Positions 1 through 5,653 of a stretch of DNA of 11,975 nucleotides are shown piece by piece. The DNA lies in NCBI GenBank assembly GCA_018712665.1, contig DVGP01000144.1:1-11975 (forward strand), written 5' to 3'. A program made the position numbers and the translations under genes. The stretch's first letter is position 1; each line of letters begins with the position of its first letter. This DNA is from Candidatus Pelethomonas intestinigallinarum (lineage in GTDB: Bacteria > Bacillota > Clostridia > Oscillospirales > Oscillospiraceae). The notes under the pieces were generated by a model. It was not told the DNA's origin, did not search any database, and worked only from the letters and a program-made list of their open reading frames with translations.

Positions 1-1023
1 CGCCAGCGGCGGCGGGAGAGCCGGGAGATCCTGGACCGCCTGACCGCCCTGGCACGGGAGCGGCAGGCGGACTTGGTGCTGCTTTCCGGGGATCTCTTCG
101 ACGGGGAGCGGGTGTACCCGGAGACCCTGGAGCGGCTGCGGGAGGCCCTGGCCGCCCTGGTCTGCCCGGTATTCATCGCCCCCGGCAACCACGATCCCTT
201 TACCCCCCGGAGCCCCTACGCCCGGCAGACCTGGCCGGAGAACGTCCACATCTTCCGCGGGGGAGCTCTGGAGGCGGTGGAGCTGCCGGAGCTGGGGTGC
301 GTGGTCCACGGGGCGGCCTTCACCGCCCCGGAGCGGACGGACCAGGTTCTGGCGGGCTTTGCGGCCCCGGCGGACGGGCATGTGCATATCCTGTGCCTCC
401 ACGGGGAGGTGAACGCCCCCGCCAGCCAGTACGGGCCCATCACCCGGGAGCAGATTGCCGCCAGCGGCCTGACCTATCTGGCCCTGGGCCACGTCCACCA
501 GTGCAGCGGCCTCCAGCGCCAGGGGGACAGCTTCTGGGCCTACCCCGGCTGTCCCGAGGGGCGGGGCTTCGACGAGCTGGGGGACAAGGGCGTCCTGGCC
601 GGCACGGTGGAGCGGGGGAGGGTGTCCCTGGACTTCGTGCCCCTGTGCCGCCGCCGCTATCACATCCTGACGGCGGACGTCACCGGCCGCAACCCCCGGA
701 AGGCCCTGGAGGAGGCTATGCCCGCCACGGCCTCCGACGATGTGTGCCGGGTCATCTTCACCGGGGAGACCGGCGAGGCGGGGATCGATCTGGCCGGCCT
801 GACAGGGGACTACCGGGACCGGTTTTACGCCCTGGAGCTGCGGGATCAGACCCGGGTGTCCCGGGACATCTGGGACCGGGCGGGGGAGGACAGCCTCCGG
901 GGGCTTTTCCTGCGGGAGCTGCGGGCCCGGTACGACGCCGCGGAGGACGAGGCGGAGCGGGAAAAGATCGCCGCCGCCGTGCGGTTCGGCTTGGCGGCCC
1001 TGGAGGGGAGAGACCTGGGGTGA
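1..1023 (+). CDS. YhaO/SbcD-type metallophosphoesterase (DNA repair exonuclease family), 5' end outside window
   Basis: The frame is open from the first base, so the N-terminus, including the usual first D-x-H metal motif, lies outside; 340 residues are visible. The calcineurin-like phosphoesterase motifs follow in order: GDLFD at about residues 30-34, GNHD at 62-65, LHGE at 133-136 and GHVH at 163-166. These bind two metal ions, usually Mn2+, in the SbcD/Mre11/YhaO group. After them comes YPGCPEGRGFDE, which resembles the YPGSPxGxGFDE segment typical of YhaO-like proteins, and then a helical, charged C-terminal domain of about 130 residues. Family members usually act as DNA nucleases with an SMC-like ATPase (YhaN/SbcC) encoded alongside. 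Here the gene ends at a hairpin terminator with nothing co-directional after it, so any partner is upstream or elsewhere. The family is secure; the exact substrate is unknown. Confidence 0.85.
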   Translation, partial: RQRRRESREILDRLTALARERQADLVLLSGDLFDGERVYPETLERLREALAALVCPVFIAPGNHDPFTPRSPYARQTWPENVHIFRGGALEAVELPELGCVVHGAAFTAPERTDQVLAGFAAPADGHVHILCLHGEVNAPASQYGPITREQIAASGLTYLALGHVHQCSGLQRQGDSFWAYPGCPEGRGFDELGDKGVLAGTVERGRVSLDFVPLCRRRYHILTADVTGRNPRKALEEAMPATASDDVCRVIFTGETGEAGIDLAGLTGDYRDRFYALELRDQTRVSRDIWDRAGEDSLRGLFLRELRARYDAAEDEAEREKIAAAVRFGLAALEGRDLG

Positions 1024-1047
1024 CCGCCCACATATTCGCAAAGAACA

Positions 1048-1086
1048 CATCAGCGCCGCCCTGGAGAATCCGGGGCGGCGCTGATG
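1048..1086. terminator. Bidirectional hairpin terminator between convergent genes
   Basis: Arms 1048-1061 and 1073-1086 are perfect 14-bp complements (catcagcgccgccc against gggcggcgctgatg). The loop bases extend the stem by about four more pairs around a GAA triloop. The hairpin begins directly after the DUF1294 stop codon read on the minus strand and is followed there by tgttcttt, a partial U-tract. On the plus strand it lies 24 nt after the phosphoesterase stop codon but has no clear T-run. It therefore looks like a shared terminator, stronger for the minus-strand unit. Confidence 0.75.
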
Positions 1087-1311
1087 CTATTGCAAGAAAA
1101 CTGTGTATCCGATCCAGAGGCCCAGGGCAAGCTGGGCCAGGAGGATCAGGGGCATGCCCCAGACGAAGTACCAATGTTTTGTCTTGTGACGAAAGGCGTA
1201 CATCCCCAGCAAAGCTCCAAGGCTGCCGCCCAGGAGGGCGGAGAGGAAGAGGACCTTCTCCGGGACCCGGCGCGCTCCGGGGCGTTTGGACCGGCGCTTG
1301 TCGGACCACAT
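1087..1311 (-). CDS. DUF1294 family small membrane protein, C-terminal part (frame intact from internal ATG)
   Basis: The 74-residue frame carries the hallmark DUF1294 features. These are a basic segment just after the first membrane helix (SDKRRSKR), then VPEK, the glycine-rich stretch LLGGSLGALLGMYAFRHKT with its conserved RHKT, and a final hydrophobic helix. DUF1294 proteins are small inner-membrane proteins of about 85-115 residues with no assigned function. This frame opens at an ATG inside the expected coding region and lacks the first transmembrane helix; that helix is encoded immediately upstream in another frame (see 1309-1430). I see no good ribosome binding site in front of the internal ATG. 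Either the gene is frameshifted, or the two frames are joined by slippage at the T7 run. Confidence 0.7.
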   Translation of the reverse strand: MWSDKRRSKRPGARRVPEKVLFLSALLGGSLGALLGMYAFRHKTKHWYFVWGMPLILLAQLALGLWIGYTVFLQ

Positions 1312-1430
1312 GAGGAAAAAAAGGCGGCGAGGTTGACCAGGAGCAAATAGCCCGCCAGCCAGGGCCAGAAGGGGCCCACAAAGCCCCAGACCGTGTCCCC
1401 GGAGGCCTCCGGCAGATACAGGTCCTTCAT
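1309..1430 (-). pseudogene. N-terminal part of the same DUF1294 gene, out of frame with its C-terminal part
   Basis: Reading from the ATG at 1430-1428 gives MKDLYLPEASGD, a Trp/Phe-rich stretch, and then GYLLLVNLAAFF, the expected first membrane helix of DUF1294 with its conserved NxxAF. The frame then runs into non-homologous sequence. At the T7 run (1322-1316 on the minus strand) a shift of one base backwards restores the family sequence, LMWSDKRRSKR. The start lies 1 nt after the psuG stop codon (tga-c-atg), as expected for a real coupled gene. The joined product would be about 115 residues. One extra T gives FFF before LMW, while removing two T gives the spacing more usual in the family. 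True mutation, sequence error and slippage cannot be told apart from this sequence. Confidence 0.7.
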
Positions 1431-1431
1431 G

Positions 1432-2349
1432 TCAGCCCAGCTTCACCAGCTCCGCGGCGGTCCGGGCGGCCAGACGGGCGTTGTTGAACACCAGCTGGAT
1501 GTTGCTGTCCAGGCTGTCGCCGCCGGTGAGGTCCTTCACCCGGGCCAGGAGGAAGGGGGTGGTGGCCTTGCCGTGGACGCCCTGGGCCTGGCACTCGGCG
1601 ATGGCCTGGTCGATGGCCTTGTTGATGACGGCGGGGTCCATGGAGTACTCCTCGGGGATGGGGTTGGTCACCAGCATGCCGCCCTTCAGGCCCATCGCGC
1701 GCTGGGCGTGGAAGGCGGCGGCCAGCTCGGCGGGGGTGTCCAGGCGGTAGTCCACGCCGAAGCCGCTGGTGCGGGTGTAGAAGGCGGGGAGCTCGTCGGT
1801 GCCGTAGCCGATGACGGGGACGCCCTTGGTCTCCAGGTACTCCAGGGTCAGGCCCAGGTCCAGGATGGACTTGGCCCCGGCGCAGATGACCATCACCGGG
1901 GTCTGGCCCAGCTCCTCTAAGTCGGCGGAGATGTCCATGGTGGTCTCAGCCCCACGGTGGACGCCGCCGATGCCGCCGGTGGCGAAGACGCCGATGCCGG
2001 CCATGTGGGCGATCATCATGGTGGTGGTGACGGTGCAGGCGCCGTCCTGGCCCCGGGCCACCAGCACCGGCAGGTCACGGCGGCTGGCCTTGGCGATCTC
2101 CGGGCCCTTCTTGCCGAAATACTCGATCTCCTCGGGGGTGAGGCCGGCCTTCAGATGCCCGCCGATGATGGCGATGGTGGCGGGGACGGCGCCGTTGTCC
2201 CGGATGATCTGCTCCACCTCCAGGGCGGTCTTTACATTCTGGGGATAGGGCATGCCGTGGGAGATGATGGTGGACTCCAGGGCCACCACGGGCTTGCCCG
2301 CCGCCAGAGCGGCGGAGACCTCGGGGGAGATGTCAAGATACTTGTTCAT
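1432..2349 (-). CDS. psuG: Pseudouridine-5'-phosphate glycosidase
   Basis: The enzyme cleaves the C-glycosidic bond of pseudouridine 5'-phosphate to uracil and ribose 5-phosphate in the cytoplasm (EC 4.2.1.70), the second step of pseudouridine breakdown. The 305 residues match the usual size (E. coli YeiN is about 312). The signature ALESTIISHGMPYP lies at residues 23-36. With a constant offset of 6 from the E. coli numbering I recall, the catalytic set is present: E25, K87 (in EIAKASRRD), D139 (metal ligand, in MDISADL) and K160 (in CAGAKSILD). A strong ribosome binding site, AGGAGG (2358-2363 complement), sits 8 nt before the ATG. The kinase PsuK, which makes the substrate and is normally adjacent, is not in this window; instead a DUF1294 gene follows after 1 nt. 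Both end at the hairpin 1048-1086. Confidence 0.95.
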   Translation of the reverse strand: MNKYLDISPEVSAALAAGKPVVALESTIISHGMPYPQNVKTALEVEQIIRDNGAVPATIAIIGGHLKAGLTPEEIEYFGKKGPEIAKASRRDLPVLVARGQDGACTVTTTMMIAHMAGIGVFATGGIGGVHRGAETTMDISADLEELGQTPVMVICAGAKSILDLGLTLEYLETKGVPVIGYGTDELPAFYTRTSGFGVDYRLDTPAELAAAFHAQRAMGLKGGMLVTNPIPEEYSMDPAVINKAIDQAIAECQAQGVHGKATTPFLLARVKDLTGGDSLDSNIQLVFNNARLAARTAAELVKLG

Positions 2350-2395
2350 GGGTGGTTCCTCCTATTGAAAATTATTTTTCTCTTAATATTTTGCG

Positions 2396-2521
2396 TTTGC
2401 CGCCTTCGGCGGCAAAGAGAAAAGATAATGCTTATCCCAGCTTTGTGGGTTCCCGCACCCACGGGCGGGGTACTTTTCCCTCGCCGGAAAAGTACCCAAA
2501 AGGGCGCCGGGGACACCCCGG
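2396..2521. repeat. Palindromic module A: four successive hairpins
   Basis: Four inverted repeats follow each other. The first is tttgccgcc (2396-2404) with ggcggcaaa (2408-2416), 9 bp and a TTC loop. The second is gtgggt (2445-2450) with acccac (2457-2462). The third is gggtacttttcc (2468-2479) with ggaaaagtaccc (2486-2497), a perfect 12-bp stem. The fourth is ccgggg (2507-2512) with ccccgg (2516-2521). None is followed by a clear T-run, so they do not look like ordinary terminators. They lie between psuG and its possible upstream promoter, so they could form structure in the psuG leader. Confidence 0.6.
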
Positions 2522-2548
2522 TCCCCGATCTTTCCTAATTGGTCTTTT

Positions 2549-2596
2549 CAGATTTGATTCTGCGATGCCACTGAATATCGTTTTTTATCAAATCTG
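2549..2596. repeat. 10-bp inverted repeat flanking a 28-nt spacer
   Basis: The sequences cagatttgat (2549-2558) and atcaaatctg (2587-2596) are perfect complements enclosing 28 nt that end in a T-run (2581-2586). The spacing is long for a terminator. It could be an operator-like palindrome or the ends of a very small insertion remnant. No protein-coding content lies inside. Confidence 0.4.
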
Positions 2597-2611
2597 TGGT
2601 CTGGTGGTCAA
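2584..2611 (-). promoter_or_regulatory. Possible sigma-A-type promoter for psuG (weak)
   Basis: On the minus strand TTGACC (2611-2606) is followed after 16 nt by GATAAA (2589-2584). The -35 matches consensus at five of six positions and the -10 at four, but the spacing is short. If it is used, the psuG leader would be over 200 nt long and would contain all of palindromic module A. No better promoter is apparent nearer the gene. Confidence 0.25.
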
Positions 2612-2743
2612 CGATGCTTCGGCTGCCGCCCTGTCAAAGAGATGGATGTTTCTATTGGTGCTTGGCGGAATATCTTTCTTGTGACGCAACCTCGGGAGTA
2701 CCCGTAGAAATTCAGGACAGATCTCTTCATATGCGGGGGATTC

Positions 2744-2894
2744 CAAAGGGGGACAGGCGTCCCCCTTTGTGTCGTCGCGGAAAAGGGGGTCACGGGGGAG
2801 AAACCCCATCGAAAGGGTTTCTCCCTCCGTGTGGTTTTTTGGTGACTTTTTGTCCACACAAAAAGTTACCCGGGGTGTGGGGGCAGAGCCCCCA
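2744..2894. repeat. Palindromic module B: four successive hairpins
   Basis: The first hairpin is caaagggggac (2744-2754) with gtccccctttg (2759-2769), a perfect 11-bp stem and AGGC loop. The second pairs 2791-2806 with 2815-2831, 16 bp with one bulged base at 2826, centred on gggagaaaccc/gggtttctccc. The third pairs 2841-2853 with 2858-2870, 13 bp with one G-T pair, ggtgactttttgt/acaaaaagttacc. The fourth is tgggggc (2878-2884) with gccccca (2888-2894). The last two mirror the design of module A's last two: an ACTTTT-type hairpin ending in ACCC, a short spacer, then a GC-only hairpin with a three-base loop. Confidence 0.6.
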
Positions 2895-2981
2895 TAAGCC
2901 ATCGAATAGCATGGTACCTATTCGGAGAAAAATGTTTCTCCCCCACCCGCCCGGCGATACGCGAATCAGCCCTGCATCGGC

Positions 2982-3007
2982 CAGATGCGCCGGCACAGCG
3001 CCATCTG
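2982..3007. repeat. Small hairpin just downstream of mraY
   Basis: The sequence cagatgcgc (2982-2990) pairs with gcg (2998-3000) and catctg (3002-3007), with one bulged C. It lies 9-34 nt past the mraY stop codon on the minus strand. It has no T-tract after it, so it could protect or end the mraY transcript only in a factor-dependent way. Confidence 0.35.
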
Positions 3008-3015
3008 AGCCGAGG

Positions 3016-4005
3016 TCAGACCATCATCCGCTCCATGACCCCGAACAGCGCCAGGGCGCAGAACAGGACAGACACGGCGGTAAAGACTGTGACGATCTTC
3101 ACCTCGCTCCACCCACACATCTCGAAGTGGTGGTGGATGGGGGCCATTTTGAAAATCCGCTTGCCGTGGGTCAGCTTGAAGTAGGCCACCTGGAGAATGT
3201 CGGAGAGGGTCTCGACGATGTAGACGATCCCCACCAGGACCAGCACCAGGGGCATGTCAAAGGCGAAGGCCATCCCCGCCACCGCGCCCCCCAGGAACAG
3301 GGAGCCTGTGTCTCCCATAAAGACCTTGGCCGGGTGGGCGTTGAACAGCAGGAAGGCCAGCAGCCCACCCAGCAGAGCGGCGGCAAAGACCCCCAGCTGG
3401 GTGTAGCTCCACCAGGTTGCCACAGAGACGAAGAACAGGGCCACCGGGATGGTCACGGAGGTGGCCAGGCCGTCCAGTCCGTCGGTGAGGTTCACCGCGT
3501 TGACGGTGCCCACGATGACGAAGGCGGCGAATACCATATAGAGGGGCCAGCTGATGGGCACGCTGGTGTTGATGAAGGGGATGTACAGGTTGGGGGATAC
3601 CAGGCCCTCGTAGCGCATGAGCATGAGGAACACAATGGCCGCCGCCAGCTGGAGAAGGAACTTTTGCAGGGCGGTGAGCCCTAAGTTCTGGTGCTTCTTC
3701 ACCTTCTCATAGTCGTCCAGAAAGCCGATGCACCCGAATACGGCGGCGAAGAGGAACACGTAGATGTGACTGAAGTCCCCCGCCATCATATTCGGCCACC
3801 CCGCCACCAGAATGGCGATGGCGATGCCGGCAATGAACATCAGCCCCCCCATGGTGGGGGTGCCGGCCTTGGTGGCGTGCCACTTCGGGCCGATCTCCCG
3901 GATCTCCTGCCCCGCCTTCAGCCGCCGCAGGGCGGGCAGGATCACCTTCCCCCCCAGCAGGGCGGTGGCCACAAAGCTGACCACACACGCAACAATGATT
4001 TCCAT
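3016..4005 (-). CDS. mraY: Phospho-N-acetylmuramoyl-pentapeptide-transferase
   Basis: MraY transfers phospho-MurNAc-pentapeptide from UDP to undecaprenyl phosphate, making lipid I at the inner face of the membrane (EC 2.7.8.13). The 329 residues have the usual length and about ten hydrophobic helices. Signature motifs are all present: GPKWHATKAGTPTMGG at residues 39-54, FLDDYEK with D97/D98, NLTDGLDGLA at 172-181 (D175, D178), the Mg2+-binding GDTGS with D232, and APIHHHFE with H291-H293. The start ATG has agggaag as ribosome binding site, and the gene follows murE after 36 nt. It is the last dcw gene here; murD, ftsW and murG, which usually follow, are absent and the palindromic island begins instead. 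Confidence 0.97.
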   Translation of the reverse strand: MEIIVACVVSFVATALLGGKVILPALRRLKAGQEIREIGPKWHATKAGTPTMGGLMFIAGIAIAILVAGWPNMMAGDFSHIYVFLFAAVFGCIGFLDDYEKVKKHQNLGLTALQKFLLQLAAAIVFLMLMRYEGLVSPNLYIPFINTSVPISWPLYMVFAAFVIVGTVNAVNLTDGLDGLATSVTIPVALFFVSVATWWSYTQLGVFAAALLGGLLAFLLFNAHPAKVFMGDTGSLFLGGAVAGMAFAFDMPLVLVLVGIVYIVETLSDILQVAYFKLTHGKRIFKMAPIHHHFEMCGWSEVKIVTVFTAVSVLFCALALFGVMERMMV

Positions 4006-4021
4006 AGCTTCTTCCCTCTCT

Positions 4022-4038
4022 CCCGGCGTATTGCCGGG
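4022..4038. repeat. Hairpin in the murE-mraY gap
   Basis: The arms cccggc (4022-4027) and gccggg (4033-4038) enclose a five-base loop. The stem sits between the murE stop codon and the mraY ribosome binding site. It could modulate mraY translation or mark mRNA processing; there is no T-run, so termination is unlikely. Confidence 0.4.
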
Positions 4039-4041
4039 CTC

Positions 4042-5499
4042 TCACTTTTGTTGACAGGCGGCAATATGCTCCGCCACGATCTCCCGCTCATCCATGTGGT
4101 GCTTCTGGTGGTTGACCTCCTGGTAGGTCTCGTGGCCCTTCCCCGCCAGGACGATCACATCCCCCGGCTGGGCGTGGTCCATGGCCCAGCGGATGGCCTC
4201 CGCCCGGTCCTCCACCACCATATAAGGCGTCTCCGTGTCTTCCATCCCCGCCAGAATGTCCCGGATGATGTCCCCGGGGACCTCGGTGCGGGGGTTGTCG
4301 GAGGTGACCACCACAAAGTCCGCCAGGCGGGCGGCGATGGCCCCCATCTTGGGCCGCTTGGTCTTATCACGGTCCCCGCCGCAGCCGAAGAGGGCCACCA
4401 CCCGGCCCCGGGCGAAGCCCCGGACGGCGGTGAGCACATTCTCCAGGGCATCGGGGGTGTGGGCGTAGTCGATGAGCACGGTGTAGTCCCCGGGGACCGG
4501 CACCGGCTCCACCCGGCCCTTCACATGGGCGCTGTGGGAGAGCACCCGGGCGCTGTCCGCCAGGGGTACCCCCAGCTCCCTTGCCGCCGCCAGGACTCCC
4601 AGGGTGTTGTAGACCATGAAGCCGCCGGGGATCTCCACCCGGACGGGAACGGCCTCCCCCGCCGCCACCGCGTCGAAGGACACCCCGGCCTCGTCCAGCC
4701 GGACATTTTCCGCCCGCAGGTCCAGGGGGCGGTCCGCCCCCTGGCCGAAGAACACCTGGCGGCAGGTCGCCCCCGCCATCAGCCGCCCCGCCCAGGGGTC
4801 GTCGCCGTTGCAGACGCCCACATCGCACACGCGGAAGAGCAGGGCCTTGGCGTCGCAGTAGTTCTCCATGGTGCCGTGGAAGTCCAGGTGGTCCTGGGTC
4901 AGATTGGTGAAGATCCCCACGGCAAAGTGGATCCCCGCCACCCGCTTCAAATACAGGGCGTGGGAGGAGACCTCCATCACCACGTGGGTGCACCCCTCGT
5001 CCGCCATCCGGCGGAGGAGGCCCTGGAGCTCGAAGGACTCCGGGGTGGTGCGCTCCGTGGGCAGGATCTCCCCGCCGATCATGTTCTGGTTGGTGCCAAT
5101 GAGCCCCACCTTCGCCCCGGCGGCCTGCTCCAGGATATCTTTGAGGAGGTAGGTGGTGGTGGTCTTGCCATTGGTGCCGGTGACCCCCACCATGGTCATG
5201 GAGGCGGCGGGATCGCCGTACCAGTTCCGCCCCACCTGGGCCAGGGCGGCCCGGCTGTCCTCCACCAGGACCCAGGGGCCCTCCCCCTCCGGCTTCTCCT
5301 GGCACAGCACGCAGGCGGCGCCCTTCTCCCGGGCCATGGGGATGAATTTGTGTCCGTCGGTGGCGTAGCCCGTCATGGCCACGAACAGGTCGCCGGGCCG
5401 GGTCTTTCTGGAGTCGTAGCTGACGCCGGAGATCTCCAGGTCCAGGTCCGCCTCCGCCTCCCGGACTGCCACACCGGCCAGCAGCTCACGCAGTGTCAT
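4042..5499 (-). CDS. murE: UDP-N-acetylmuramoyl-tripeptide synthetase, meso-diaminopimelate type
   Basis: MurE adds meso-diaminopimelate to UDP-MurNAc-L-Ala-D-Glu using ATP in the cytoplasm (EC 6.3.2.13). Numbering from the longest possible start at 5508, the P-loop VTGTNGKTT is at residues 109-117, the lysine expected to be carbamoylated is K221 in DAKALLF, IDYAHTPD lies at 347-354 and GKGHE at 456-460. DNPR at 404-407 is the signature of DAP- rather than lysine-adding enzymes, so the wall is meso-DAP type. Three in-frame ATGs occur at 5508, 5502 and 5499. The only purine-rich site, GTGGA, abuts the first one, so 5502 or 5499 is the better start; 5499 matches usual MurE N-termini (MTLRELL). 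A separate promoter lies upstream at 5559-5588. No murF follows; mraY comes next. Confidence 0.96.
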   Translation of the reverse strand: MTLRELLAGVAVREAEADLDLEISGVSYDSRKTRPGDLFVAMTGYATDGHKFIPMAREKGAACVLCQEKPEGEGPWVLVEDSRAALAQVGRNWYGDPAASMTMVGVTGTNGKTTTTYLLKDILEQAAGAKVGLIGTNQNMIGGEILPTERTTPESFELQGLLRRMADEGCTHVVMEVSSHALYLKRVAGIHFAVGIFTNLTQDHLDFHGTMENYCDAKALLFRVCDVGVCNGDDPWAGRLMAGATCRQVFFGQGADRPLDLRAENVRLDEAGVSFDAVAAGEAVPVRVEIPGGFMVYNTLGVLAAARELGVPLADSARVLSHSAHVKGRVEPVPVPGDYTVLIDYAHTPDALENVLTAVRGFARGRVVALFGCGGDRDKTKRPKMGAIAARLADFVVVTSDNPRTEVPGDIIRDILAGMEDTETPYMVVEDRAEAIRWAMDHAQPGDVIVLAGKGHETYQEVNHQKHHMDEREIVAEHIAACQQK

Positions 5500-5558
5500 C
5501 ATATGCATTCCACGCTTTCGTCATTCTTTCCCGGCTCCCGCCGGGACGCATGTGTACC

Positions 5559-5588
5559 AGTATAGTGCGCTCCCGGTCCCATTGTAAA
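5559..5588 (-). promoter_or_regulatory. Sigma-A-type promoter in front of murE
   Basis: On the minus strand TTTACA (5588-5583) and TATACT (5564-5559) are separated by 18 nt. Each differs from the TTGACA and TATAAT consensus at one position. The predicted transcript would begin about 50 nt before murE and include a small GC hairpin (5530-5535 with 5540-5545). It lies in the 145-nt gap after the PBP gene and would let murE-mraY be expressed independently of the upstream dcw genes. Confidence 0.6.
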
Positions 5589-5653
5589 CCGCCGGCAGTG
5601 TCGAAAACCATGCGTATCCTGCGCCGAAGGGGGAAGCTTCGTCCATTCCCGCG

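Larger units (their letters stand above)
2350..3015. repeat. Palindrome-rich intergenic island between mraY and psuG
   Basis: About 660 bp hold no credible gene. Open frames across it are short, lack family motifs and read straight through palindromes. The stretch contains at least nine hairpin-capable inverted repeats, listed below as two modules (2396-2521 and 2744-2894), an inverted repeat around an AT-rich loop (2549-2596), and smaller stems at 2924-2941 and 2982-3007. Base composition varies sharply along it, with AT-rich patches next to C/G runs, unlike the flanking genes. This resembles the REP/MITE-like non-coding repeats found between genes in gut Clostridia, but no second copy is present to prove it. 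No transposase or target-site duplication was identified. Confidence 0.6.

Noticed and set aside
1393..2248. Plus-strand open frames antisense to psuG
   Set aside because: psuG has every catalytic residue and a strong ribosome binding site; the antisense frames show no family resemblance.
2396..2894. CRISPR array
   Set aside because: The palindromes differ in sequence and spacing; there are no identical direct repeats with uniform spacers and no cas genes.
2588..2902. Minus-strand frame of 104 codons in the intergenic island
   Set aside because: It reads straight through several palindromes, has no recognisable domain or ribosome binding site, and looks like a frame left open by repeat sequence.
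2350..3015. Insertion sequence
   Set aside because: There is no transposase frame or remnant, and no terminal inverted repeats bounding the whole region.
2596..3684. Plus-strand frame of 362 codons spanning the island and antisense to mraY
   Set aside because: Its first part is repeat sequence and the rest is the complement of mraY, rich in His, Gly and Gln.
5500..5508. First ATG of murE at 5508
   Set aside because: The GTGGA ribosome binding site touches this ATG, leaving no spacing; the ATGs at 5502 and 5499 are better placed.
3691..5565. Plus-strand open frame of about 620 codons antisense to murE and the mraY start
   Set aside because: Same low-complexity His/Gly/Val/Pro composition; it follows the codon pattern of murE and mraY rather than its own.
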